From: Pseudomonadota bacterium
GTDB taxonomy: Bacteria > Pseudomonadota > Gammaproteobacteria > Steroidobacterales > Steroidobacteraceae
Reading direction: 5' to 3'
Assembly (NCBI GenBank): GCA_021826035.1
Contig: JAKBBE010000024.1
Coordinates: 1 to 32,852 of the forward strand
Length of the DNA stretch: 32,852 nt
Shown: positions 15,888-24,984 of the stretch, piece after piece
Position numbering within the stretch: the stretch's first letter is position 1
Layout: each line of letters begins with the position of its first letter
The notes under the pieces: generated by a model
Told to the model about the DNA's origin: nothing
Seen by the model: the letters and a program-made list of their open reading frames with translations, nothing else
Database searches by the model: none
Translations under genes and position numbers: made by a program

Positions 15888-18155
15888 ATGGCGCGCAGCG
15901 ACCGCGTGGTGTCTGGATATGATTTCCTCGACCGGCACGCCGAAGTCATCGAGCGGCTTGTGCCGGGCATACGGGCGGTGGCGTTCTTCGACGCCCGAGG
16001 CAGACCCCTGAGAGGTCACGGGCCGGTACCGCTTACGCAAGTTCGCCTGCAGGTTCGCTCCGTCCTCAAGTCCACTGCCATCGGGTCAGGCCGCCGCCCC
16101 GTGGGCGCCATGCTGCCGGTCACTGATTCCGAGCGCGCGGTAGCGTTCCTTCTGTACGCAGGAAGCGGAACCCGTGGACCGAATCGAACGGCATATCCCG
16201 TCGCGGGGGTGTGTCTGATTGTCTTTCACGTCACCGCTGGCGGGGAGTGTCCGCCCGTCGAGACCCTGCAGGCGCAGCTCGAACCGGCGCTGGCCTGCGT
16301 CGGGGATCACCTGGCGCGGTACGCCGCAGAGAACCGAGGATGCGCTGCGGACGAGGGCGTGCGTGATCTCGAGTGGCTGTATGAGGTCACATCGCCCGTT
16401 CCCCATCGAGGCGCAGCTCAGCCCCGCTCCGATCACGGTGAGCGACTGGCGAAGCTGGTGGGCGCCACGGTAGCGCATCTGGAATGCGCGCTGTGCGCGC
16501 TCGTGGTGCCGGAGAGACACTTGCGAATTATCCACACCGCTGAGGCGGCCTCTGGCGCCGAGGATGCGCTCCGGCGTCTCGCACCACCGGTACTCAGCTG
16601 GATTCAGAACAAGAATCGACCCCTGGTGGTTAATAAGACGACGACCTGGAACAGGGGCGCCGCGGCGAGGGGCGCACCCTTGGCCGTGAGACTCCTTGCG
16701 GTGCCCGTGAACGGGCACGGGAGCCTACCGGCGGGCGCGCTGCTGCTGCTGCGCCCGGAGGATGCGCCCGAATTCACCCGAAGACATCTCTCGCTGCTGC
16801 AGCACCTGGGCCGGCACGTGGCGTCCCTGCTCGAGACAGACTTCGATGCCCTGACGGGCCTGCACACCCGCTCGAGCGCGCAACTCCATGTGGCATGCTG
16901 GGAGCAGGCGACACCTCCACCGCCAGGCGCGCACAGTGTGATCTTCCTCGGCATCGACCGGTTGGGCATCGTCAATGACACCCTGGGGTTCGATGCCGGA
17001 GACGCGCTCATCGTTCGCGTGGCGCAGCTTCTCGCGCCGCCGCATCTGCCGCCCGATGCCGTGGCGGCGCGCATCTCGAGCGACAAATTTGCGATCGCGC
17101 TGCCCCGTGTGGACGCCGATGCGGCCGCCGACACGGCCCGAGCTCTACAGCAGGCCGCGGCACAGCTGTCGCCCGCTTCGGCGGCGGGCGAGGAGCCGGT
17201 GTCCTTGAGTTGCGGTATCGCCTGTTTCACCGGTGCGCAAGAGTTCCCGAGCGCCCTCGCGCTTGCCCAGCTCGCCTGCCGGAGCGCCAAGGATCACGGG
17301 CGGGGGGGCGTCGAGATCTATCAGGACGATGATGATTCGATGATCCGGCGTAAATCCGACTCCATCGCTGTCATCCGGCTGCGCGAAGCGCTCCAGAATG
17401 ACCGCTTCACCCTGGTTGCGCAGCGGATCATGCCGCTGCAGGGACGGGGTGACCCGGAGGGCTTCGAGCTGCTGCTGCGCTCGCCAAACGAAGATCACGC
17501 GCCCGCGGATCTGCTCTCCGCAGCGCATCGCAGCCAGCTGGCTCCGGCGCTCGACATGTGGGTCGTCGAGCACGCACTCGCCGGTGCGGCTCCGCACCGC
17601 TCGGCACTGCTCGCGGCAAACGTCTCGTTATCGATCAACATCACGGGCCCTTCTCTGACGGATGCGACGTTCCTCGAGCGCATCGAGCGGCTGATTCGCC
17701 GCTCGCGAATTGCCCCCGCACTGATCACCTTCGAAATCACTGAGACCATCGCGGTGCTGAATCTCGCCAAGGCCATCAACTTCGTTCGCGAACTGCGGGC
17801 CATGGGTTGTCGTTTTGCGCTCGATGACTTCGGTACGGGGACCAATTCCCTGAAGAATCTGACGAACCTGCCGGTCGACCACATCAAGATCGATGGCAGC
17901 TTCGTCACCGGCATTCTCAGCAATCCCCAGTCGATTGCCTTGGTGCGCGCGATCGTGAGTCTCACCCGCGATCTCGGTATTGGCACGGTTGCAGAGTACG
18001 CCGAGAACGCGCGGATCATCGAACGATTGCGTGAGCTCGGCGTGCAGTACGCACAAGGGTACGGCGTGGAAAAGCCGCGTGCATTCAAAGATGTGCTCAA
18101 CGAGTTGAGCGCGAGAGAGTCCCAGAAGAACGCGGTCTTGGGCCGCGAGGTCTAG
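15888..18155 (+). CDS. GAF-GGDEF-EAL protein; probable c-di-GMP phosphodiesterase with degenerate GGDEF
   Basis: About 755 residues. ATG 15888 is chosen for the AGGAGG at 15878-15883; the frame is open 87 codons further upstream, where composition is not protein-like. A GAF-like sensor region spans about 140-310. The GGDEF domain (about 317-470, DALTGLHTRSS) has its signature changed to SSDKF (about residue 394), so cyclase activity is unlikely. The EAL domain (about 500-745) has FELLLR (Glu and Leu kept), N in SINITG, EITE, DDFGTG, KID, AEYAE and QGY, so the catalytic set looks intact. Probably hydrolyses c-di-GMP, with the GGDEF domain possibly binding GTP as a regulator. No TM segment, so cytosolic. 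Confidence 0.88.
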   Translation: MARSDRVVSGYDFLDRHAEVIERLVPGIRAVAFFDARGRPLRGHGPVPLTQVRLQVRSVLKSTAIGSGRRPVGAMLPVTDSERAVAFLLYAGSGTRGPNRTAYPVAGVCLIVFHVTAGGECPPVETLQAQLEPALACVGDHLARYAAENRGCAADEGVRDLEWLYEVTSPVPHRGAAQPRSDHGERLAKLVGATVAHLECALCALVVPERHLRIIHTAEAASGAEDALRRLAPPVLSWIQNKNRPLVVNKTTTWNRGAAARGAPLAVRLLAVPVNGHGSLPAGALLLLRPEDAPEFTRRHLSLLQHLGRHVASLLETDFDALTGLHTRSSAQLHVACWEQATPPPPGAHSVIFLGIDRLGIVNDTLGFDAGDALIVRVAQLLAPPHLPPDAVAARISSDKFAIALPRVDADAAADTARALQQAAAQLSPASAAGEEPVSLSCGIACFTGAQEFPSALALAQLACRSAKDHGRGGVEIYQDDDDSMIRRKSDSIAVIRLREALQNDRFTLVAQRIMPLQGRGDPEGFELLLRSPNEDHAPADLLSAAHRSQLAPALDMWVVEHALAGAAPHRSALLAANVSLSINITGPSLTDATFLERIERLIRRSRIAPALITFEITETIAVLNLAKAINFVRELRAMGCRFALDDFGTGTNSLKNLTNLPVDHIKIDGSFVTGILSNPQSIALVRAIVSLTRDLGIGTVAEYAENARIIERLRELGVQYAQGYGVEKPRAFKDVLNELSARESQKNAVLGREV

Positions 18156-18455
18156 ATCGAGCGGTCGCGGCGCGTCTCAAATTTCCTTGTCCGTCAGATC
18201 GTCGCGTTTCCCTGCGCACGCGACATCCTATTGTTCGACGGTCCACGGCGGAAAGCGACCCGAGTTTAATCTGTAAGCGAGCAGTGCTTTGGGCACAAGA
18301 CTCGCCCGGCGAGATTCCAACGTCGGCCGGTCGGGGCGACTGCGCCGATGCCCCCGTGCCGCCGGCGTTGGACACCGCGGTGGCGCGAACCCGGCCGTCC
18401 CGCGAACGAAGGCGACTGTCCCTGGGGCCCTCCATGTCCATGCACTCGATGTGGC
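18156..18455. other. Convergent intergenic region
   Basis: 300 bp between the converging EAL and merA genes. It has a short palindrome, CTCGCC/GGCGAG at 18301-18313, and a nearby GTGC-loop-GCAC stem, but no T-run. No open frame with a credible start, no IS end and no Tn3-type inverted repeat was recognised. Confidence 0.4.
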
Positions 18456-20156
<1,701 letters not shown>

Positions 20157-20181
20157 TCAGATCCCTGAGAGTCTCAACGAG

Positions 20182-20604
20182 TCACCCGTCCACCGACGGT
20201 TGACACGTCGGCGCGGCACAGCGTCGCACCGGTGGCGAGACCAGATCCCATACCGACACAGCGAGCATGAAGGCGAGCCCGACGTAAAGCAGCGGCGCCG
20301 TCCCCATGTGGGCGAAGCGCATCAGGAGCGCCGCCGAGAGCACCAGCAGTGGCCCGATGAGCCCGAGTACGAGGCGTCGGATCTGGCGGTGGCTCCGCCA
20401 GCCGAGCGCATTCGCGGCGAACGCCAGCAACGCAAAGAGCGGAATGAGCGTGGTGATGAATAGACTCTCCCAGCGTGTGAGGAAACCGAGACCGATAGCC
20501 GCGCCGAGACTGGCCAGCGCCGGGAAACAGGCCGCGCAACCCATCGCCGAGATGAAGCTGCCGAGAAATCCCGCCTTATCCGCGATTCGTGTCGCGAGTG
20601 CCAT
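20182..20604 (-). CDS. merC: Mercury transporter MerC
   Basis: 140-residue inner-membrane protein with four hydrophobic segments. It has the MerC signature near the N-terminus (RIADKAGFLGSFISAMGCAA then CFPALASLGAAIGLGFL), whose two cysteines lie in or near TM1 and bind Hg(II), and ANALGWRSHRQ between TM2 and TM3. GGAG stands eight bases before the start. Placed between merP and merA as in Tn21. It imports Hg(II) for MerA. Confidence 0.95.
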   Translation of the reverse strand: MALATRIADKAGFLGSFISAMGCAACFPALASLGAAIGLGFLTRWESLFITTLIPLFALLAFAANALGWRSHRQIRRLVLGLIGPLLVLSAALLMRFAHMGTAPLLYVGLAFMLAVSVWDLVSPPVRRCAAPTCQPSVDG

Positions 20605-20636
20605 GGGCTGTTCTCCTCGTTCCGGTGTTGAGCCGG

Positions 20637-20912
20637 TTACCGCTCGACCGTCGACGGATAGCCGGCATTCCGGGTCGCCGCCGTCAGCGCGCCGACGGTG
20701 GTCTTCGAGTCATCGAATGTGACGACCGCGTCCTTCTTCGCCAGACTCACCTCGATCTTGCGGACGCCGGGGACTTTCGACAGCGCTTCTTTGACCGTGA
20801 CCGGGCACATTGCGCAGTGCATGCTCGGAATGGCCAGTGTGACGGTTCGGGTGGCGGCCCACACCGGAGCGACGACGCCGACGAGCGCGATTGCGGCAAG
20901 CAGCTTTTTCAT
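20637..20912 (-). CDS. merP: Periplasmic mercury-binding protein MerP
   Basis: 91 residues with a signal peptide (KKLLAAIALVGVVAPVWA) and one HMA domain with the motif SMHCAMCPVTVKEALSKVPGV, whose two cysteines bind Hg(II). It hands mercury to the membrane transporters. AAGGAG precedes the ATG by six bases. Sits between merT and merC. Confidence 0.96.
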   Translation of the reverse strand: MKKLLAAIALVGVVAPVWAATRTVTLAIPSMHCAMCPVTVKEALSKVPGVRKIEVSLAKKDAVVTFDDSKTTVGALTAATRNAGYPSTVER

Positions 20913-20945
20913 GACGAACTCCTTACTTCAATGAAACAGGGGGCT

Positions 20946-21314
20946 TCAATAGAACAGGGGTGCGGCGTACGGGAAGGCGAATGCGATCACAATCAACGTG
21001 GCCACGCACCAGAAAATGACCTTGTAGATGCTCCGGACATGCGGCATGGCACAAACCTCACCAGGCGTGCAGGCCCTCGCCGGCCGAAAAATGCGCCACC
21101 ACGCGAAGAACAAGGCGATCAGCGCGGCGCCGAGGAAGAATGGGCGGTCGGGCTCGAGCCGCGTCAAGTTTCCGATCCAGGCGCCACTCACGCCCAGCAG
21201 CACGAGGACGAGCGGTCCGAGACAGCAGGTCGAGGCCAGGATCGCCGCCAGCCCGCCGAGAGCGAGGCTGGCCATTCTGACCGCGGGTTGTTGGGCCGGG
21301 GGTTCTCCGCGCAT
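20946..21314 (-). CDS. merT: Mercuric ion transporter MerT
   Basis: 122 residues, three hydrophobic segments. Vicinal cysteines in the first TM (ILASTCCLGPLVLVLLG) and a second cysteine pair in the cytosolic loop (ARACTPGEVCAM) are the Hg(II) relay residues of MerT. First structural gene of the operon, with AAGAGG six bases before the ATG and the mer promoter directly upstream. Confidence 0.96.
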   Translation of the reverse strand: MRGEPPAQQPAVRMASLALGGLAAILASTCCLGPLVLVLLGVSGAWIGNLTRLEPDRPFFLGAALIALFFAWWRIFRPARACTPGEVCAMPHVRSIYKVIFWCVATLIVIAFAFPYAAPLFY

Positions 21315-21347
21315 GCCGTACCTCTTGCGATTTCCCGTATTGGGGAT

Positions 21348-21378
21348 ACCTTAAGACCGTACTCGACTACGGAGTCAA
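21348..21378 (-). promoter_or_regulatory. mer operator/promoter (MerR site)
   Basis: On the minus strand: -35 TTGACT (21378-21373), then a 19-bp spacer, then -10 TAAGGT (21353-21348). The spacer holds the MerR dyad CCGTAGTCGAGTACGG (21357-21372). The over-long 19-bp spacer is the hallmark of promoters that MerR activates by DNA distortion. The sequence is very close to the Tn501/Tn21 site as I know it. On the plus strand the same bases include GGAG (21371-21374), the likely ribosome site of merR. Confidence 0.95.
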
Positions 21379-21379
21379 T

Positions 21380-21820
21380 ATGCTCGAGTCCTATACCATC
21401 GGAGCCCTGGCAAGACAGGCCGGCGTCAATGTGGAGACGATCCGCTACTATCAACGCCGGGGGCTCATCGGGGAGCCGCGCCGCCCGCCCGGCGGAATCC
21501 GCCGCTACGGCGAGCCCCACGCCGAGCGACTGCGATTCATCCGGCAAGCCCAAGCACTCGGCTTCAGCTTGGAGGAGGTGAAGGAACTCCTCGCGCTCGA
21601 GGACGGCCAGCATTGCCGAGAAGCCGAACGACTGGGCGCCATCAAATTGGCTGCGGTACGGGAGCGGCTGGGTCAGTTGCGGCGGGTCGAGCGAGCACTC
21701 GCCGCGCTCGTCGACCAGTGTCACCGCAATGCAGGGAGAGTGCGCTGCCCGCTGATGGCGGCGCTGGGAGCTGGGCGGGCAGTCAATCCTCACGCGCAGC
21801 GCTCGGACGGGGGAGAGTAG
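21380..21820 (+). CDS. merR: Mercury-responsive regulator MerR
   Basis: 146 residues. N-terminal winged HTH (YTIGALARQAGVNVETIRYY), a dimerisation helix, and three cysteines at 79, 114 and 123 in the spacing of the Hg(II)-binding triad of Tn501 MerR (82, 117, 126), shifted by three because the N-terminus is shorter. It represses, and with Hg(II) activates, the divergent merTPCA promoter. Its ATG is one base past the promoter's -35 box, and the GGAG ribosome site lies in the operator. Confidence 0.97.
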   Translation: MLESYTIGALARQAGVNVETIRYYQRRGLIGEPRRPPGGIRRYGEPHAERLRFIRQAQALGFSLEEVKELLALEDGQHCREAERLGAIKLAAVRERLGQLRRVERALAALVDQCHRNAGRVRCPLMAALGAGRAVNPHAQRSDGGE

Positions 21821-21859
21821 TCAGGAGCGCTCAGGCGCCGGCCGGGATCTCGGCGCGGA

Positions 21860-22201
21860 ATGCGCGGATGGAATCAGCGTGCGGCCCTCGATTCCAGCGG
21901 TGAATGCCCCGGACGCGGGGACACCGGCCGGCTCTCGGCACTGTGCATCGCGGCGCAGAAGCATGGCGGGCAAGTGCTGCGCACCGGCGGTGCCGAGTTC
22001 CAAGAGCGCGTCGCGTGCATGTGTGCGACGATGAATATTCACGTCGTGAATCCGGATCTGGCTGTGATTGTTCGTGATGCACAGCCGCAGCTCTATTGTC
22101 ACCGCGCGTGGGCGTTGGCCAGCCAGTGCGTGCGCGAAGAGTGCGAGCGCGAACGACAGGGGGTCGCCGGCCGGGAACGGCGGGCGGTCGAGGGACGGTA
22201 G
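21860..22201 (+). CDS. Fragment resembling an LPD7-type domain of mobile-element relaxases
   Basis: Open frame of 113 residues. Its core, ALCIAAQKHGGQVLRTGG then AEFQERVACMCATMNIHVVN and PDLAVIV, resembles the LPD7 domain often fused to conjugative relaxases (pattern: ALxxAAxKxGGxxxxxGxxEFQxRV...VxNPDL), followed by a charged helix (VREECERERQG). No HUH relaxase motif is present and the gene would be far shorter than such proteins, so this is probably a leftover. The N-terminal 25 residues are not convincing. Follows merR by 39 bp. Recognition is by eye. Confidence 0.4.
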   Translation: MRGWNQRAALDSSGECPGRGDTGRLSALCIAAQKHGGQVLRTGGAEFQERVACMCATMNIHVVNPDLAVIVRDAQPQLYCHRAWALASQCVREECERERQGVAGRERRAVEGR

Positions 22202-22612
22202 GAGGTCGTGACCCAGGAGCCCCGGACCGCGGCACGGCCCTCCGGGCAGCCTGGGCCAGCGGCTCGGCAAGCAGCCCCACCCGCCGATCGTACAGCGCTC
22301 CGCCGCGTCATCGGGCGGTCGAAGGGTGGAATCGACGATCGCCGGCCGAACGAGAGACGGGTGGCGGCGGTGGCCGGCCCCGAGAGCAACCTTGCCGGCG
22401 CCGGCGCAGCATCGGTGGAGAGACTACCCGGATGCTGGCAGGCCGCCGCCGGCAGAAGTCGTCGAAACGCAGGAGCGTGGAGATCGGCGCGGTGCTCGCT
22501 TCGGGCACGCGCGGTGACGGACGCTGAGCGGTCTGCGGATGCAGCGCACCGAACAGCCGCCATGGTGAGGCTCGCGCTGTTGCGGCAGCCCTTCAGGACC
22601 CTGAGGCTCCGC
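22202..22612. other. Gene-poor stretch before pdxH
   Basis: A plus-strand frame from GTG 22208 runs to 22624, overlapping the end of the convergent pdxH. AGGAGG lies directly against its start, too close for normal use. The predicted product is rich in Arg, Ala and Pro with no domain I recognise. It may be the decayed continuation of the relaxase-like fragment. Nothing else is supported. Confidence 0.3.
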
Positions 22613-23305
22613 TCAAGGCTGTAGCCGGATGACGCGCCACGGTTCCGGTTCGAACGTCTCGCCGGTCGCGGTCAGTCGCCGGGTCCACAGCAGTCGGTCG
22701 TGAATGCGCGCCGCGCCCTCCACCCAAAGCTCGACCGATTCGGCCCAAAGACGGTAGCCACCCCAATGGGGTGGTCTGGGGATCACCCCCGCGAACGGCG
22801 CGCGCATTGCGTAATCCGGCACCGGCGCTCCCAAGCGTTCAGCCGCCGCCGCGAGCGCCCACTCAAGCGCCTGCCGGGATTCGGCGGGCTCGCTCTGTGC
22901 GCTCGCCCATGCGCCGATCCGGCTCTGCCACGGACGCGAGGCGAAATAGGCGTCGCTCTCGGCCGACGGTGCCGTGACCACCGGCCCCTCAATACGCACC
23001 TGCCGGTGCAGCGCATCCCAGTGAAAGACCGCGGCTGCGCGACCGTTGGCTGCGAGCTCGCGGCCCTTGCGGGACTGGTAGTTGGCGTAGAAGGTGAGAT
23101 AGCCGGGTTTGACCGACACGCCTTTGCAGAGCATGACGCGCGCCGACGGACGTCCTTCGGCATCGCACGTGGCCAGGACCATGGCGTTCGGATTGGGTTG
23201 CACCCGGTGGTTGCGCGCTTCGGTGAGCCACCGCTCGAGCACGGCGAGTGGCTCGGCCGGCGGAGCGCCGGCGGACAGTTCATTGGGCATGGTCATGGGC
23301 GTCAT
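22613..23305 (-). CDS. pdxH: Pyridoxamine/pyridoxine 5'-phosphate oxidase PdxH
   Basis: About 230 residues. FMN-dependent enzyme making pyridoxal 5'-phosphate (vitamin B6 salvage and last step of synthesis). Family signatures: RVMLCKGVSVKPGYLTFYAN, YQSRKGRELAANGRAA, FHWDALHRQVRIEGPV, SRPWQSRIGAWASAQS and the C-terminal PPHWGGYRL..VELWVEG..RIHDR ending RLQP. Three ATGs are possible (23305, 23296, 23290); the longest of these is used, while a GTG at 23341 would add residues not expected of the family. A housekeeping gene lying between mobile remnants. Confidence 0.95.
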   Translation of the reverse strand: MTPMTMPNELSAGAPPAEPLAVLERWLTEARNHRVQPNPNAMVLATCDAEGRPSARVMLCKGVSVKPGYLTFYANYQSRKGRELAANGRAAAVFHWDALHRQVRIEGPVVTAPSAESDAYFASRPWQSRIGAWASAQSEPAESRQALEWALAAAAERLGAPVPDYAMRAPFAGVIPRPPHWGGYRLWAESVELWVEGAARIHDRLLWTRRLTATGETFEPEPWRVIRLQP

Positions 23306-23348
23306 GGTACGGAATTCGGCCTCCCCGCAGGCGTGAGTCAATTTGCCG

Positions 23349-23368
23349 CGGAGATGTGTATATCTCCG
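23349..23368. promoter_or_regulatory. Inverted repeat between divergent pdxH and PAS genes
   Basis: Perfect 7-bp arms CGGAGAT (23349-23355) and ATCTCCG (23362-23368) around six bases GTGTAT, in the 128-bp space between the pdxH start (23305) and the PAS gene start (23434). Shape and position suit a dimeric repressor site or a leader hairpin. No known operator recognised. Confidence 0.35.
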
Positions 23369-23433
23369 TATTGACCCGGAGAAGTCACCGCAACGAGAAT
23401 TTCACACTTTTACAATCCAACGACAACCTGTTG

Positions 23434-23811
23434 ATGCATCTCCCCGCGGATCTCGAAACTCTCCTGATGCAAGCGGGCGACTGCGCCCTCATCGTTGGCG
23501 AATCGGGCTCCATTCTGTTCGCCACCGATCAAGCCTGCCGTCTGCTGAAGTATGCGCCGGGTGCGCTCGATGGTCAGACTGTCGAGTCCCTCGTGCCCGA
23601 GCGGTATCGCATAGCGCACATCAGTCACCGCCTGCGCTTCACGGACGAACGTCGTATGCGACCGATGGGAACCGGTCTCCCGCTGGTCGCTCTCTGCAAG
23701 GACGGTGCTGAGCTCCCGGTGGACATCAGCTTGAATCCGGTTCAGCGTGGGTTGGTGACCCTTACTGTCGTGGGAATCCAGGTGCGAGAATCCGCTCCCT
23801 CCCTCAGATGA
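23434..23811 (+). CDS. Single PAS-domain protein
   Basis: About 125 residues made almost wholly of one PAS domain: LETLLMQAGDCALIVGESGS, ILFATDQACRLLKYAPGALD, GQTVESLVPERYRIAH, then MGTGLPLVALCKDGAELPVD and ISLNPV. This is the order of PAS strands and helices seen in sensor kinases and cyclases, with no output domain. ATG 23434 is used, TTG 23431 adjoins it, and no clear ribosome site is seen; the frame is open upstream (to 23248), so a somewhat longer start is possible. Divergent from pdxH. It may sense a small ligand or redox state for another protein; unknown. Confidence 0.65.
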   Translation: MHLPADLETLLMQAGDCALIVGESGSILFATDQACRLLKYAPGALDGQTVESLVPERYRIAHISHRLRFTDERRMRPMGTGLPLVALCKDGAELPVDISLNPVQRGLVTLTVVGIQVRESAPSLR

Positions 23812-23937
23812 ATCCGATCCACCGTCGGCCGGCGGTCGCCTGGTAGCATCCCCGGATGCTCGAGGTCCAAGTGGCCAGTCACCTGGGCCGCGAGAGCCGG
23901 GGCACGCGCGGGCGCGACGAGGCAGAAGCAGCACGAC

Positions 23938-24258
23938 TTATCGCGACCCGCGATCCTTCTTCGCGCGTGTCGCTTTGATCTCCTCGCTCAACCGCCGCAA
24001 GTCATCCAGCGTGCGCTTCCTCGGGCGGGACCGAGCGTCCGCCGGCAGTGCGGATTGGTTGTATGGATCGTGCGGCGATGCAGGGTCCGGCCCGTGCGCA
24101 CCGTCGCAGCTCAAGTCCGACCCGATCTTCCTGAGACGTCCGGTATCGATGTCATGGTCGAATCGCCCGGTCTCGCTCTGCCATTCCCAGGTGGCATTTC
24201 CCCGCTCATCGAATGCGACCCGCCCGGAGGGCTTGCGTGTCTTTTTATGGGTGCTCAT
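23938..24258 (-). CDS. Small conserved-looking hypothetical protein
   Basis: 106 residues from ATG 24258. N-terminal half: STHKKTRKPSGRVAFDERGN, ATWEWQSETGRFDHDIDTGR, LRKIGSDLS. The RVAFDERGNATWEW plus DIDTxRL pattern reminds me of uncharacterised small proteobacterial proteins. The C-terminal half is basic and helical (KRTLDDLRRLSEEIKATRAK). No TM or signal. It stands alone, converging with the PAS gene. No function can be assigned. Confidence 0.6.
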   Translation of the reverse strand: MSTHKKTRKPSGRVAFDERGNATWEWQSETGRFDHDIDTGRLRKIGSDLSCDGAHGPDPASPHDPYNQSALPADARSRPRKRTLDDLRRLSEEIKATRAKKDRGSR

Positions 24259-24675
24259 CTCACAGCGCTTCTCAGGGACAAGATAATGCAACGACTGGAT
24301 CGGAGGACGGAAAGATGACTATACCAGGCTATCCGAAGTTCTCCATGGCCGCGCGGGCCCATGGCAGATGACAGCATGACGGCGGCGCCAGGGAATCCCT
24401 GTTTTCGGACCGAGTCTAATAAGGTGGTTGATTGAACTTGATGAACCGGCGCGCGCGGTAGGAGCTCGACACGTGCCGACGCCCAATGCAGGAAGAGTGC
24501 GCTGCCCGCTGATCGCGGCGCTGGGGGCCGGGCGGATGGTCAATTCTCGCGAGCAGAGCTCGCACGGGTGATGGCAATCACGAGCGGCGGGGGATGATCT
24601 TCGAGTGGAAAGCACTGACGGAGTGGACCTCAGCAATCAACTCTGCCGCTGCGATTGCGCCACTCGCGGGAGTGG
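24259..24675. other. Intergenic region carrying a merR fragment
   Basis: 417 bp without an intact gene. It contains the merR 3' relic (24484-24571) and a 34-codon open frame (24594-24698) too short to trust. The segment 24300-24480 has no recognised content on either strand. Confidence 0.5.
24484..24571 (+). pseudogene. merR: 3' fragment of a second, diverged merR
   Basis: Bases 24484-24571 match the last part of merR (from 21727). The fragment encodes NAGRVRCPLIAALGAGRMVN and stops at 24569, against NAGRVRCPLMAALGAGRAVN in the intact gene. It covers MerR from residue 117 on, including the last Hg-binding cysteine. I count about 14 mismatches over some 85 bases, so it is an old relative rather than a fresh duplicate. 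Nothing upstream resembles the rest of merR. Confidence 0.8.
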
Positions 24676-24984
24676 TTAGGCTGGGATGCCGTAGGTAATG
24701 CGCCCGAGCAGGTCTTCGACGCGGTCAGCGCCGTCGGGGGTCTGCGCGACCACAATGGGTCTCTCGCCGTGCAGTTCCCGATGCGGGGTCGTGAGAAACC
24801 GTGCCGCATCCTCCTCGAACAGCTCCAGAGCTTGAGCGCAAACTTTGGCGAGGTGGGCCGGCATATCCGGCGGCGGGGTGGCCAGCAACGCCGTCAGGCG
24901 AGATAGCAGTTCGTTCTCGCGTTCCCGCACTGCAGTCAGTTCCATAAGAATCGCAGCGAGGCGGTTACCAGCTTCGATAGTCAT
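24676..24984 (-). CDS. DUF2384 (MbcA/ParS/Xre-type) antitoxin-like protein, no toxin alongside
   Basis: 102 residues. The C-terminal half (ALELFEEDAARFLTTPHREL, HGERPIVVAQTPDG, VEDLLGRITYGIPA) fits the DUF2384 toxin-binding domain (LF..xxA..WL.TPN..L.G..P..L..T..G...V..LLGRIEYG) found in Xre antitoxins of RES-type systems. The N-terminal half is a helix (residues 5-35) rather than the usual Xre HTH. Downstream on the same strand there is no RES-domain toxin, only the region with the merR fragment. It may be an orphan antitoxin or part of a lost module. Confidence 0.6.
   Translation of the reverse strand: MTIEAGNRLAAILMELTAVRERENELLSRLTALLATPPPDMPAHLAKVCAQALELFEEDAARFLTTPHRELHGERPIVVAQTPDGADRVEDLLGRITYGIPA

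Noticed and set aside
23856..23978. 40-codon frame from ATG 23856
   Set aside because: No ribosome site, no homology cues, and overlaps the 3' end of the convergent hypothetical gene.
24594..24698. 34-codon frame MIFEWKALTEWTSAINSAAA.. after GGGGG
   Set aside because: Very short, overlaps the DUF2384 gene end; may be a remnant but cannot be supported.
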